This document shows positions 11,911-23,335 of a DNA stretch of 64,000 nucleotides, in pieces. The notes below the pieces were generated by a model, which did no database searches, was not told the DNA's origin, and saw only the letters and a list, made by a program, of their open reading frames with translations. A program made the position numbers and the translations under genes. The stretch's first letter is position 1; each line of letters begins with the position of its first letter. The DNA comes from Symsagittifera roscoffensis (lineage: Eukaryota; Xenacoelomorpha; Acoela; Convolutidae): positions 72,321,345 to 72,385,344 of the forward strand of contig NC_087062.1 of NCBI RefSeq assembly GCF_963678635.1, given 5' to 3'.

Positions 11911-12520
11911 TTAATCCGGAGGGGTCCCAATCCGGAAGGGTCCCGTTTTTGCCAATCCGGAGGGGTCTTATTTTTGCCAATCCGGAAGAGTCTTATTTTC
12001 GCAAATCAGGAAGGGTCCCAATTTCGCCAATCCGGAAGGGTCCTGATTTTGCCAATCCGGACGGGTCTTGTTTTTGCCAATCCGGAAGGGTCCCAACCTT
12101 GCCAATCCGGAAGGGTCCCAATTTTGCCAATCCGGAAGGGTCCTGATTTTGCCAATCCGGACGGGTCTTGTTTTTGCCAATCCGGAAGGGTCCCAATCTT
12201 GCCAATCCGGAGGGGTCTTGTTTTTGCCAATCCGGAAGGGTCCTAATTTTGCCAATCCGGAGGGGTGTGTTGTTTTGCCAATCCGGAAGGGTCCCAATCT
12301 TGTCAATCCGGAGGGGTCTTGTTTTTGCCAATCCGGAAGGGTCCCAATTTTGCCAATCCGGAGGGGCCTTGTTTTTGCCAATCCGGAGGAGTACTATTTT
12401 TGCCAATCCGGAGGGGTACTATTTTTGCCAATCCGGAGGGTTTTTGTTTTTGCCAATCCGGAGGGGTACTATTTTGCCAATCCGCAGGGGTCTTGTTTTT
12501 GCCAATCTGGAGGGCTGCTA
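11911..12520. repeat. 25-bp minisatellite, about 24-25 units
   Basis: Tandem repeats of a unit of the form GCCAATCCGGA(A/G)GGGTC followed by a T-rich tail, with a period of 25 bp after one short 16-bp first interval. Units differ mainly at A/G in GGA(A/G)GGG and in the T-run. Because 25 is not a multiple of 3, each reading frame cycles through a 75-bp (25-codon) superperiod. Stops are rare, so several frames on both strands are open for more than 100 codons. These frames are by-products of the repeat, not genes. It is not a CRISPR array: the repeats are contiguous with no spacers. Confidence 0.95.
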
Positions 12521-13279
12521 AGTTGTTAAGAGTTAAGCAGAGAGAAGAAAAGAAAACAATGAAAGGTATTAGGTTATTAAGAGACAGGCTAGGAACCAGT
12601 GACTGCACTGGTAACTTGCCTTTTATAAAAGACCAGACCAAAACAAAACAAGTCTAAACTCAGATTTTCGCTACAGTAAGTCTAAATTGAAAAAGAGTTT
12701 ATAACTGGTTTGTGTGGATTGAAATCCAAATCGTTTTTGGGAAAAATGATTGCCCTGAAGATTTCAGTAGGTCTAGCTCGGGCAATCCGAAGGTAGATAG
12801 GTAACACAGGACTCGCTGGGTGCAATAGACGCCCACTTGAGAAAATTACAGCCTTCAAGTTTTGTCTGTTTGGTGCAGCACCAAGCAGGGAAAGCTTTTT
12901 CTTAAGAAATAAGTTCGACTATTACATTGCGACTGACTGAAGTACAAAACACATACGTTTTTCATCGAAAACTTTCTTATTTTTCTTCATTTTGGTTTTA
13001 AATCAATTATATCTGTCTTTGATTGGTTAGGGAGAACAATATGCTTTAGATAACTTGATATCATCATACTGTGCTAGCTTCATATCTTACAACTAATAAT
13101 CGATTATTGTGAATAAATTCTATACACGCTGTACTGTGATAACAAACAAGGATTCGTGGTCACTAATTAATTGAAACTTTTGTAATTTATTGTGTTGTGT
13201 TATTGTTATCAGTAGTCAAACTAAAAGGACACTAGCAATCGAATTGAGTGTATAGGCAATAAGAAGTGATAAATTGAAA
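12521..13279. other. Presumed leader or LTR remnant of element E1
   Basis: No gene. It directly precedes the E1 gag start and should contain the LTR and leader if these survive. I find no matching copy at the other end of E1, where L1 abuts, so LTR borders cannot be set. Confidence 0.35.
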
Positions 13280-16243
13280 ATGAGTCTAGAAAAGTCAAGG
13301 ATACCTAAGCTAAGTGATAGCTCCAAGAAATTCATACCAGAGAAACAGAGAAAAGCAACGAACAACCGTTTTGTGGAAAAGATCACACGAACCCGGACCG
13401 ACAAAGGGAAGAACGTTTCAGGCAGAATGATTGAAACCAGGAGTCAAAGGTCCTCAGAAGGACAGAAGGCAAAGTTAGAGGTAGAGGTACATCCGGACCC
13501 TGCCATGGATGAAAACCAGGAGGGACATGGACCGGAAGGGAGAGGAAACAGAAGATTGGCGAGTGAATCTACTCCGGTAGAACAAGGCCAAGATTTTGCC
13601 ACTTCCACCGGGACCCTGGACCGAGAAGAGATATCGGAACTGTCCGACATTTCTACTGAAAATGTGCCGACTACAAGATCACCCACAGACAACACCATGA
13701 TGCTTGGCGTGAAGGAGAAACCGGCAACGTCCTCATCGTTTTCAGAAAGAGTGAAGAACACTTTCAGAAACTTCTTTCCATTTACCATGGGAACGGGTAC
13801 AAGCGATGAAGCAGAACCCCAGGAAGAAGAAGAGGACGATGACGGGCAAGATGACTTTGGATCTCAAGTCAGCCTCAATAGCTCGACTCAGTAGAATGAC
13901 GCATACACCGATAGAGAGGCTGGGACCACGGACTAATTTGGTGTGGTGAGGACAATAAGCAAGACCACAAACGGATCAGGCCACTCAGAAGACTTTGTGA
14001 ACATGACGAATTCGGAAATGCGAACTTCGAAGAATAGAAACACAGGGCTATGTGACGCACCTGTGGATCCAGAAGTGGATCACAAAAAGACGTCGAGGCA
14101 AAGAATCAAAGCCCGAATCTCGACTAGCACCAAGCTACCTGGGATTGACAGGGTGACACCGCCACTCGTGACGCCATTAGTGGATAACGGAGCATCAATT
14201 CAAGAAGCCTTGACCAACATAGTGGGCAGCACAGGAGAACAGAATGAACAGATGTCCTTAAGAATGAGTGAAATAGAAAGGCAGTCCACGTCGAGAGAGA
14301 AAATCCGCGGGATGAGATCAACCGCATCAAACAAGAAAATAGTAGAAGCGAAAAACGCTTGAAGGAGAGAACGGATGAACACTTGGCGAAGAACTTGTCG
14401 CGATTGACGAGGGAAGCTGAGCAGAGGGAGCAGACTCTTGGAACTCTTGACATGAAGATAGATGCGATGATGGAGAGGCAAAGTCAGGCCATCATGGATA
14501 GGTTGGGCGGGCTACTAGGCAGCAGGAGTGGATCAAAAAATGGGGAATCGAATTCGGGAGAACCCAGCAGGGAGACGAGGGTGAACTTCAATGAACAACA
14601 GAATAGGAGAAGGAAATATGGATCCACTAGAGGAAGGGGCAGTTCATCAAGCAATGCCACAGGGGACAATAGAACACGGGGCCCAAACATCAGAGGAAGC
14701 CCAACTGGCAACAGACAGACCTCAAACGAACGACCGACGCAAGATACATATGCGAATGGGGATGTGATTCCAGGAACAGGAGTCATGCGAGTCAAGGAAG
14801 AAACAATCCAAGCGATTCGAACAGGAGGGAAAATCCAGAGCCCTTATCAGGGGGCAATGATACTCAGGCGGGGCACTCAAGAGACGCGACATTAACGGCC
14901 ACAGCATGTGAACCTCTGAACAGGTCTTTGGAAACATTTCTTACGAAGTTATCTAGAACCAATGAACGTAGTGAAAAGTCCAGAAGGCTTTTTAAGAAAC
15001 CAAGATGCTATGAAGACGAATCTGATGGCTGTAATGATACCTGGATAGAGGTGATGAAACTGCATTTTGAAGAAGAGGACTTGTCAGAAAGACAAGAATG
15101 CAGTGCTCTTACCAGCAAGTTGGAAGGGACAGCCCTAAACTGTGTGATGGCCAAAAAGCAATACCAGAGGGATACTGCTGAGAAAATCTTTGAAATCTTG
15201 TTAAATCGTTTCGGCTCAGGGGTGCAATGACATCAAGCAATGATGCGCTTCGAGAAATGGAGGCAACGTTAGAAACGGAGACGACAGACAAGTTTCTAGA
15301 CAATTTGGAGATGCTGAGGAGGCGTAGCCAACCAGATGAGTCGAACAGAAGGACGAACCTGGCAGTAGCCTCAAAGTTCATCGATGGTGTGAAGAATGAT
15401 GAATTTCGAACAATGTTAGCGACACATTATACACCACTCTCAACCAATGCGCCAACACCAGAGGAGTTGAGACTCAAGTCTAAAGAATATCTTTTGCTGA
15501 AGCCTCCATCGAGATCTGGATATTACAAGAACAGTTATGGCAGTTTTAACAACGGACCAGCAAACCAAGGAAACAACTGGTACAAACCAAGGGACGATAT
15601 GGACAAGAGACGCTCTTGTGCAAATTGCAGTTCGATGGACCATCATGTGTCAGCATGCCCAAATTACAAACAGGGCATGAAAGCGATAGGCTTTAGCCTC
15701 GAGGATGAAGATGCGTCAGGGGTCGGTCGTGAAGATTTCATGAGAGGAGTAATTGCGAAATTCGGCCCAAGGTATTTCTTTTGTAATTTGGAAGGTCATT
15801 TTAAATCAAATTGTCCACAATTCTCGGATGCTGTAGCAGACATAAAGCATCCAAGGCATGAAGAAGCTTTATCGGGTGTGAAAGCCAGCAAAGCTCGCCT
15901 GTTGAGTGAAGTGGAGGCACGCAGAAAAGAAAAACCGCAAGAGCTGGCAACGAAGAAGATGCAGGCGGTAACGGAAGAGATACGTGAACCGGAACTGGTG
16001 ACTGCAGTGGACGACTTCAAGATCGACTATAGGGCAGCCGCGAGGGATGCACTAAAAAGAGTCCAGTGGGAAATGGTGACGAAGGAGATTGAACTAAAGG
16101 TGAAGCTCGAACTAGAGAATGTGAAAATTCAGGAAAAATTGAACGCTTTCGAGGCATCAGAAGTCAAAGAAATGAAAGCACCTAGTAGTTTGAGCACGAA
16201 ACTAAATGTGATCTCTGAGCAGACATTTGGGATGGTGCCATAG
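13280..16243 (+). pseudogene. Element E1 gag, frameshifted
   Basis: Gag of a Ty3/gypsy-type LTR retrotransposon, read in pieces at 13280-13894, 13943-14362, 14359-14895, 14928-15230 and 15227-16243. The N-terminal part is basic then acidic (a Glu/Asp run at its end), with no known fold. The 14928-15230 piece carries a capsid-like helical segment (a W-I-E-V-M-K-L-H-F block and a G-T-A-L-N segment). The last piece has one CCHC zinc knuckle (C-A-N-C-x4-H-x4-C) and a second in which the first Cys is Tyr (Y-F-F-C-x4-H-x4-C). An ATG at 13280 follows a stop-rich leader. Several frame changes mean it cannot be made as one protein. Protease and RT follow downstream. Confidence 0.8.
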
Positions 16244-16375
16244 GGAAGCAGAATACAGTCAATAATTTCAGTTGCGGGGCATCAGGTGATCAGTTCACTA
16301 TGATGCATTTAGACCCATACGCGGGATTATCTGAGACAGGTAGAGCCACGCACTGAGTCGAGGGCTGTACGAGCA

Positions 16376-17395
16376 TTGTTGACGACTGGTGGCCCTCGAA
16401 CGAAGAAACTGCACTGGCGTTACGTGGAAGTCTATGGAATTTATCAAGTGATGTTGAACGTTGACGGGATAAGTATCTACACTAGCACCTACGTCACAAC
16501 AGATAGCGACCAACTGGGGCAGATCTATTTGGGACAGGAAGAACTAAAGGTCCGCAGAATTGGCCATGACGCCATGATGAAGCAAGACCCGGTTCACATT
16601 GGACACGAAGCAGATGTGTCTGCACTTCTACTCGACACCAACCGGAAGAAAATCGGAGTCACAGGGCTTCTGGACACAGGAGCGGTAGTAAGCATGATGC
16701 CGATAAAAACTTGGGAAAGAATGGGTTTCACGAGGGAAGATCTAATTCCAACGAAACTAAGATTGGCAGCCGCCAACCGCGGAGCAATCTATGTGGCCGG
16801 AAGGACACCAATAACGGTCCTTCACATGGGAGGACGCGATCTTTGGATGAGCTTCCTGATGGTTGAAAATCTGATCGACTCAGACCAATTCATCCTGGGC
16901 CGTGATTTTGCCAGGAACTTCGATGTGATGATTGACTTGAACAACGGTCTAATAACAATTAGAAACGCGGACCGGAAGTATGTTAAGAAACCGATTAATA
17001 GAATAATAACAGATGAAATCAAGGTACCAATCTTTTTAGATAGAAAGGTAAAACTACAGCCGTGACAATCTGTAGTAGCAGTTTTTAGAATGAGAAATTT
17101 GAATTCGTTAAGTGATAGTAAACAGGTTTGTTTGGTACCAAACCCAAATAGTCAAATCTCATTGATTTTAGGCCGGAGCTTCTCGGTAACTCGAAACGGA
17201 CTGTGTGTCAGTGTGTTTTTGAACACACTGGACACCACGGTTTCTATCCAGCGTGGGAAGAAGCTTGGTTACGCTTTGCCTATGAGAACCGACTATGAAG
17301 AGACACAAAACTTGAAGAGATATAGTGTAAAAGACTGCCCTTATCATGCCAACAAAGCGTTCATGCCAACAAATACATCCGCGTTCCGGTTTTAA
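16376..17395 (+). pseudogene. Element E1 aspartic protease and linker
   Basis: Retropepsin of E1. The active-site motif L-L-D-T-G-A is visible about 98 residues into the frame, and the second conserved block is F-I-L-G-R-D-F. An in-frame TGA at 17063-17065 interrupts an otherwise continuous frame. Beyond it comes the linker that precedes RT in this class. The frame ends at a TAA (17393-17395) because a 16-bp tandem duplication (17346-17361 repeated at 17362-17377) shifts the reading. No credible start codon is seen, as expected for a domain made within a polyprotein. Confidence 0.85.
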
Positions 17396-17415
17396 ATCGG
17401 AACGCGGATGTATTT
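17371..17415. other. Perfect 18-bp inverted repeat inside E1 pol
   Basis: Arms 17371-17388 and 17398-17415 are exactly complementary, with a 9-nt AT-rich loop. It sits where the protease-RT linker is encoded and next to a 16-bp duplication. It may be a coding coincidence or a replication-induced palindrome. Confidence 0.85.
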
Positions 17416-17460
17416 TCAAAACATAAGGCGGATATCGGTTGTTGCAACTTCATCGAACAC

Positions 17461-18350
17461 GAAATCGAACTAGAGGAAGGCACAGTTCCCCATAGGGAAG
17501 GCGCAAGACGAATGACACCACATGAATCGGAAGCGTGCCGAGCGGATATAGAAATGTTGCTCGAATACGACATGAAAGAACCCTGGAAATCGCCGTGGGC
17601 TTGAAGGGTAGTCATGGCAAAAAAGAAGGGTGGCAGCTTGGGTTTTGTTGCAACTTTCGCTTCTTGAACGCGGTGACAATAAAAGATGCGTACCCGATAC
17701 CGCGAAAAGACGAGAGCCTCTCGAAACTTGGTGACGCCAAGTTCTTCACCACACTGGACTTGAGTTCTGCCTTCGGGCAGGACCCTCTGCGGAAGAAGGA
17801 CAGAGAGAAGACCGGATTCGCATGTGAATTGGGGTTGTACCAGTGGAAGAGGATGCCCTTCGGCTTGTGCAACGCAACAGCCACTTTTCAAAGACTGATG
17901 GCTCAGGCTTTGACCAGAGTGACGAAGAAGTACGGGAACCTTGTGATGTGTTACGTGGATGACGTGGACATATCAACAACCACACTAGAAGACCACATTG
18001 ATCGGCTCGATGAGGTCTTTGGCTGCATGAAGAGAGCATGCTTGAAATGCAAACCATCGAATTGTGAGATCCTCAGTGATTCATTCAAGTATCTAGGAAG
18101 AATGGTGGTTAGGCATGGCGTGAGGCCGGACCCTGAAGCAGTAGAGGCTGTGTTGACATGGGAGGCTCCCAGAACGGATACACAACTCATGAGCTTCCCA
18201 GTGTTTGCCAATTATTACCGTGAGTTCATAAAAGGATATACAGACAAGGTGTATCCCATGCAGAAGCTGATGCGCAACAAAGTAAAAAAGTTCGAATGGA
18301 ACGAAGAAGCACAAGCTGCATTCGAGAACTGTGCGAAGCGCCAGTGCTAG
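17461..18350 (+). pseudogene. Element E1 reverse transcriptase
   Basis: RNA-dependent DNA polymerase of the Ty3/gypsy class. Visible motifs in order: the approach segment ending W-K-S-P-W-A, then an in-frame TGA near 17602; R-F-L-N-A-V-T; T-L-D-L-S-S-A-F (first catalytic Asp); F-G-L-C-N-A-T-A-T-F-Q; Y-V-D-D (catalytic pair) near residue 135 of the 17535-18350 frame; and a thumb segment with F-A-N-Y-Y-R-E-F-I. Near 18337 the frame shifts and the RNase H domain continues in another frame. All catalytic Asp residues are present, but the stop and frameshift make it inactive. Confidence 0.9.
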
Positions 18351-18738
18351 GCATGCCTACAGAGAAGAGCATATCTGTTCTTGACACATACGCATCAGTA
18401 GTAGCTATCTCAGGACTACTGCATCAGGAGCAGGAATGAAATGGAAGAACAGTTCTCCGTCCGATTGCATATGGCAGCAAGGTGTTAAGTGACACTGAGA
18501 TGAAACATGGTGCACCGAAAGCAGAAATGTTTGCAGTAGTCACATTTTGGAAAAATACCGCGCATACTTGGGGAGAGCTCCCTTCAAGTTACGCGTGGAC
18601 AACAGAGCGCTATCCTGGTTGAAGACATACTCAATGGATCAGAGTTATATTGGCAGATGGATAGTAAGAATAGATGGCTATACAGACTCTTACTAAGAAA
18701 ATGAGAAATGACCGTATGACGAGCAGAGAAATGACCGC
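18343..18738 (+). pseudogene. Element E1 RNase H, copy 1 (broken)
   Basis: RNase H domain of E1. The first catalytic motif, normally D-T-D-A-S, reads D-T-Y-A-S, so the key Asp is lost. A TGA follows shortly after. The conserved Y-G-S-K-V-L-S-D-T-E-M and A-E-M-F-A-V-V segments are present. Soon after, a 1-nt loss relative to copy 2 (18547-18552 versus 22956-22962) shifts the frame. The C-terminal part is then replaced by an unrelated-looking joint near 18680. Copy 2 at 22881-23335 keeps the missing part. Confidence 0.8.
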
Positions 18739-20466
18739 ATGACGAGCAACCTGAAAAGGTTGATCGAACATGGAGCTCCGGACAAAGGTGACGTGGAGGA
18801 AGATAGTTACCACATTCTGAGACAGTACTTTTTGCAGAAAGAGGGAAGGTTATTTCTGAACAAGGATGGAATTGTGGCTTGTAAGAGAAGAGAAGAAGAC
18901 AAGGTCCTGTACAAATATAACGCGATAGTGTTGCCGCAACTCTATCAGACAGAACTTTTAATCAGGTCACATGATCAGATGGGCCATCAGGGAATCGACA
19001 AAGTATAGCAGAGGATCCTGAAATGTTTTGAGCGGTCTGGAATGAAAAAGGCACGCGAGAAGTGGGTAACAGCATGTCTGTCATGCCAACAGGTCAAGGA
19101 TCCAAGGAAAATGCAATTTCCCTAGCAGTCGATCGAATCATCTGAATTCAACGAGATGGTGCAGATTGATCACCAAAAGATATGTATGACAGACAGTGGT
19201 TACAATCAAGTCTTGTTCATGATAGATCACTCCACGAAGTATGCAGAGGCCGTGCCCTGCATAACTGCCTCAGCAGAAGAGACGTGCGATCACCTAATCA
19301 ACACGTGGATAGCGAGACATGGTTGTCCGATGACGTTTCAATCGGATAACGGAACAGCTTTCGTGGAAGAATTTACGAAAGAGCTCATGAGACGTTCACA
19401 GGTGGCTCAAGCTCACTCCACGACATACCATCACCAGACGAATGTCTGAGTGGAAAGGCAAAATCGAACGTTAGTGTCGATGCTGAGGGTATATTGTTCC
19501 AGGTAGATGACCGATTGGGACAGATATCTTCCACAGGTGATGGGAGCTTACAACAGCACGCAACACTCCACCACCAAAGTTAGTCCACACATGATGTTAA
19601 CCGTACACGAGAAGTCTTTGCCCTTGACTTTTGTTTACCCAGAGTTTGAGGGGAAGAAAACATCACCAAAAGTCTACGTAAGGGATGTGATTAGACGTCA
19701 ACAAGAACTAAACGACTTGTGTAGACGGAAAACTCAGCAGGCACAGGCAAGGCAGAGGAAAAGATTCGATAAAAAAGCAGCTGGTGCAAATGCTTATTCG
19801 GTAGGAGACTATGTATGGGTATTTCAAATTGTTATACTACCGAAAGGAACGAAAAAACTTCTAAAAAAGTGGAGGGGACCCTTCATGATTACGGAAGTGC
19901 ACCAGGCGGCACGTTTTTATAGACTGAGTACCGGTCGGGCCGCTCACTACGAGAACATTAAGCCACACAACCCATCGACAGAAGACTGGCGTATACCTGC
20001 AGACATGGAAGAGGGGGATTATCTGATGATGGAACCTGCCTGTGATGTCAATGAGAAAGGCACCAGGGTAAAGAACGATGGAAATGAGGTCGTAGAGGAA
20101 GGATCAAGTCCACCATTAGACCTGGGTCCCAACGAGGTGATTGAAGCAGATGAAGAAACCTTACCCTACGCAGAGGAGGACTGGCAAGACCCCGAACAAA
20201 TGGAGGTCCCCAAGAATTTGGAACCAGATCTTCCGTTTACGATACAGACTCAACAGAGTGACAGGACAAGACTCACGAAGAATTATAATCCGTACGGAGA
20301 TGACTTCGTAGTGGACAAGATAGATCTAAAGAAGATAGTGGAAGAAATAGTGGGTCTAGAAGAAATAACTGTATCACAGGACATCGACAGGAGTGGGTCG
20401 ATGACCGGTCCAAGCCCGAGATGGAATTTGCCGACGAGCAACAGCAATCCTATGAAAAACACTTGA
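18739..20466 (+). pseudogene. Element E1 integrase and C-terminal tail, copy 1
   Basis: Integrase of E1. The zinc-binding domain shows S-H-D-Q-M-G-H and C-L-S-C. The core shows the expected D (V-Q-I-D-H), D (Q-S-D-N-G-T-A-F) and E (V-E-R-Q-N-R-T). A C-terminal GPF/Y-type module reads W-R-G-P-F-M-I-T and is followed by a long acidic tail. Stops interrupt it after the zinc histidines (near 19006), at about 19123, just before the catalytic Glu (near 19447) and near 19506. The tail frame ends at 20466 because 19 bp present in copy 2 are missing here (near 20388). All DDE residues are visible, but the gene is dead. Confidence 0.85.
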
Positions 20467-20969
20467 CGAATCTGCGTGTCTTGGAATGGCTGAACGAAAT
20501 GACGTCGGACCCAATGGAGACCAGTGTCACGATTCAAGATGTAGATCGTGAAAGCATGGAATACATGAAAACCGAAAGGGATGATCCTTTCTGGGCTGCC
20601 CAGGAAGGGCAATTACTCATTCCTGCTTCCAACCTCGATTCATTATCCGGTATGCGATCGACGGGGACGTCGATGGATATTTTTGTCCGGGGAGTGGGGG
20701 TAGGATTCACCCACACTGAAAAATTTTTAATAAAAAAATTAAGAATAGCAATAGAGACAGGTCATCTAGAAGCAGAAACAGGCGAGGACCCTAAGAAACC
20801 GTACATAGGGAGAGTAGTTGAGTCATATTTTAGCTTACAAAATGAATACTCAAGTAGCATATTTTTGACAGATAGCGATTTTATACTCACAAATAGAACA
20901 TGTGCGATAGCGATCACAGCAGACATGAAATTTAAGACAGCGCTAGCAGCGGATTTTAAGAGAGAATAA
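20421..20969 (+). pseudogene. Element E1 post-integrase protein segment, copy 1
   Basis: Continuation of the pol tail after the 19-bp deletion. In the second copy the same residues follow the integrase tail without a break, so this is the C-terminus of pol rather than a separate gene. It is a charged, mostly helical segment with no domain I recognise. It ends at a TAA shared by both copies. Confidence 0.6.
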
Positions 20970-21023
20970 AGAAACATTGAATTCCTTTGGAAGCAAAGAC
21001 CAGGAATAGGAGGTGTAGCAGCT

Positions 21024-21284
21024 GTGCCTCCGGCGGCGTCACAGATACCGGGAAAATACTTATGCTTCTTGGTGACAAGGGCGACGGAGAAGCGGCACGT
21101 GGACCCGGAAAACCTAGTGTGGTCCTTGACGAGATTGAGAGACTTCCTTGTGGAAAGGGAAGTAAAGCACCTCTCGCGTTTTACAGTAGACGATCCGAAC
21201 AGAGGACGACTGCATCCACGGGAGCTGTATGCACTGATACACGTAATTTTCTCTGATACTTATGTACAAGTATACTTACATTAG
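21024..21284 (+). pseudogene. Element E1 small conserved segment (PPAASQ block), copy 1
   Basis: A ~85-residue segment with P-P-A-A-S-Q-I-P-G-K, V-T-R-A-T-E-K and H-P-R-E-L-Y-A-L blocks. A second copy lies at 24756-24983. I recall similar sequence in large nematode LTR elements, but its function is unknown to me. It lies between pol and the downstream ORF3 region, and no start codon is obvious. Confidence 0.55.
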
Positions 21285-21542
21285 AAGTTTTATTTAAGTC
21301 AAGGCTGAGTTTAGGTTGCACGCAGGAAGGCGTCATACTAAATGTGTGTTGTGTGTGTGTTATGTTATGTTACGTGTTATGTTATTAGAACTCTGGGTAA
21401 GAAGGAAATAGTGACCATGAATAACCGAATGATGATGACAAATGTGATATTCGTGACCTCTTTTCTAGATCCTGATTGATTATTTAATTATTCACTTGAT
21501 TTCAATTCATCAAAGTGATAAAAGACTCGAATCTGAAGGAAC
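21285..21542. other. Non-coding gap between pol and ORF3 of E1, copy 1
   Basis: A stop-rich stretch with a TGTGTG/TTATG low-complexity run near 21343-21385 and a GGGTAAGAAGG word near 21394 that would suit a splice donor. The corresponding gap in copy 2 (24984-25399) is longer by about 130 bp. It may hold the promoter or splice signals for the downstream reading frame, but the sequence alone does not decide. Confidence 0.35.
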
Positions 21543-22423
21543 ATGGACAAGTTCAACTTGAACGAATTGATGGACCTGGCAGAAGCATATGTGGGATCGA
21601 TGGTAGATGCGATCTATCGTCGGTTGATGGATCGAAACCTCGCTCTGGAAGACCCAGAGGTAGTCATGTTACTGACCGCCTTAATAAACATCTTGGAGCA
21701 TGATAACCGTGGGGATCGCCCCACGGAAGTCTTATTGGTGGCAGCATATAGAGAAATAAGAGTAATAGACCGCCCAAACATGAAGGTAAAGAGGGTGAGA
21801 AAAAAAGAAGACGTTCAGACGAACGAAATCATGCAAGATCTTGACGAAACGACAGAAGAACTGGAGAAGACCAGAAGGGAGCTGGACGAAATGACCAAAA
21901 CCATGTTCAGTACGGAAGAAGACAGAGACATTTAGAAGATATTGTTTGGAGATTGCAACAAGAAACAGGGTGAAGAAATAGAGCGCTTGAGGCGAGAGTA
22001 CAAAGATCGGAGCGGCTGGCGTTGACGATAGCCGTAGAAAGAGTGATACCAACAAGGAATATTCCTCGTGGGCAGTCCCCGATGGAACCTTTGACACCTC
22101 GCGAGTTGAGTCAAACTACGGAGACGCGACTCCCAGCTACAACTGGTCGAGTGACAATCCCGGACCCGAGTGACACCCTAGATGACCCAGTTGTGGAGCA
22201 AACAGTGAGAAAATTGATAGAAACAGCTGGACGATTGGTCGCTAATAGGAATGCGCTAGGTTCCGGGGTGACTGCACCCTATGAAACAATCGATGACACG
22301 GGCAGAGTACAACTCTCCCAAGAGATGATGACGAGAACGGGAGTTAGTGATACAGCGTTACCAACAAAGAGCTCTAAGGTCCCAGACAGAAAGATACGAG
22401 AAATGCCGATGAAGAAAGTGTGA
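21543..22423 (+). pseudogene. Element E1 ORF3 N-terminal region, copy 1
   Basis: Begins with ATG at 21543 (M-D-K-F-N-L-N-E-L), a helical N-terminus. A coiled-coil-like segment rich in E, K and L follows, ending S-T-E-E-D-R-D-I, then a TAG. Reading resumes in other frames to 22423. This copy lacks roughly 190 bp present in copy 2, between the helical N-terminus and the coiled coil. The lesions after E-D-R-D-I (an apparent 1-nt loss, then an extra G) are the same in both copies, so they predate the duplication. Confidence 0.65.
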
Positions 22424-22439
22424 TTGACATGCAGAAGAA

Positions 22440-22880
22440 CAACCAGTTCAAGTAAAGCTTCACAGGAGTTCCGGACACGGATTCGCGAGCCTGCTTCAAT
22501 CGATCCACTCGGAGCCCAGCAGTAAACCTGCAGCAACCGCCACTTGGGACATCACATCTGATACTGGGTGACAGCTTAGTGAGAGTACTCCAGAATTTGA
22601 GGACCTCCTGGATCACTACGGTGATGGCCTTTGGAGGTGCAATGATAGCCAAGCTATTTTGGATGGTGGAGCTGATGAACCCAGTGAGGATAAATAACAT
22701 AATGATCCTAATAGGGACGAACAATGTATCAAGAGGCTCAGATGATGGAGAGGCACAATGGGAGTCGATGGTGGTGTGCATTTTTACTACTCTCTGGCAT
22801 AAAAACAAGTGCGCGGTACTGACCGTCTCCACCGTACCGATGAGCACGAAAACGTTGACAGCGACAGGAAGAAGACACAA
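22440..22880 (+). pseudogene. Element E1 SGNH/GDSL esterase-like domain, copy 1 (truncated)
   Basis: An SGNH-hydrolase-like fold. Block I reads L-G-D-S-L-V-R (GDS with the nucleophile Ser) near 22566-22586. Block III reads I-G-T-N-N (G-x-N) near 22706-22720. Such esterase domains occur in some retroelements. The family role is ester hydrolysis, and the purpose in the element is unknown. This copy ends at about 22877, where sequence jumps back to RNase H, so block V with the catalytic Asp/His is absent. A shared TAA (near 22453) lies upstream of block I. Confidence 0.7.
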
Positions 22881-23335
22881 TGGCAGCAAGGTTTTAAGTG
22901 ACACTGAGATGAAATATGGTGCATCGAAAGCAGAAATGTTTGCAGTGGTCACATTCGTGGAAAAATACCGCGCATACTTGGGGAGAGCTCCCTTTAAGTT
23001 ACGCGTGGACAACAGAGCGCTATCCTGGTTGAAGACATACTCGATGGACCAGAGTTATATTGGCAGATGGATAGTAAGATTAGATGGCTACCACATGATA
23101 ATCGAGCACAGGATGCGGGATAAACACCAGAATGATGACAGCTTCAGCAAGAAGACCGAGTTCTATGAAAGATTGGAACAGAAGCAAGCCAATCAGGCAG
23201 AAATCAAGGAAGGGTTCTCGTTTCTGGACAATGAAACTTATGAAGCGCTTCCCTTGACGAGATGGTTAGACAAGTCTGGACATCCGATTCCGGGACATCC
23301 TGAGTTACCTGTAGAGAAGGCAGCGAGAAGTTTTT
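22881..23335 (+). pseudogene. Element E1 RNase H, copy 2
   Basis: Open in one frame. Visible blocks are A-E-M-F-A-V-V (catalytic Glu region), L-R-V-D-N-R-A-L (the conserved Asp of the third motif), I-I-E-H-R-M and N-D-D-S-F-S-K (equivalent to the usual N-A-D-A-L-S-R). The N-terminal part with the first catalytic Asp is absent because the duplication starts inside the domain. It runs directly into integrase C-terminal sequence at ~23330, so the integrase core is deleted. Confidence 0.8.

Larger units (their letters stand above)
18473..22880 (+). repeat. E1 internal tandem duplication, left copy
   Basis: Covers RNase H, integrase, pol tail, PPAASQ block, ORF3 start and SGNH blocks I-III. It matches 22881-26905 collinearly apart from deletions. 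The junction at ~22877 joins SGNH sequence to RNase H through a shared word ATGGCAGCAAGG. Confidence 0.9.

Noticed and set aside
11911-12520. CRISPR-like array
   Set aside because: The 25-bp units are contiguous, with no unique spacers, and the context is eukaryotic transposon DNA.
11949-12657. Overlapping 90-153-residue open frames on both strands
   Set aside because: They are all generated by the 25-bp tandem repeat and have no non-repeat protein content.
13444-14795. Minus-strand open frames of 90-114 residues under gag
   Set aside because: Antisense shadows of the gag coding region with no own motifs.
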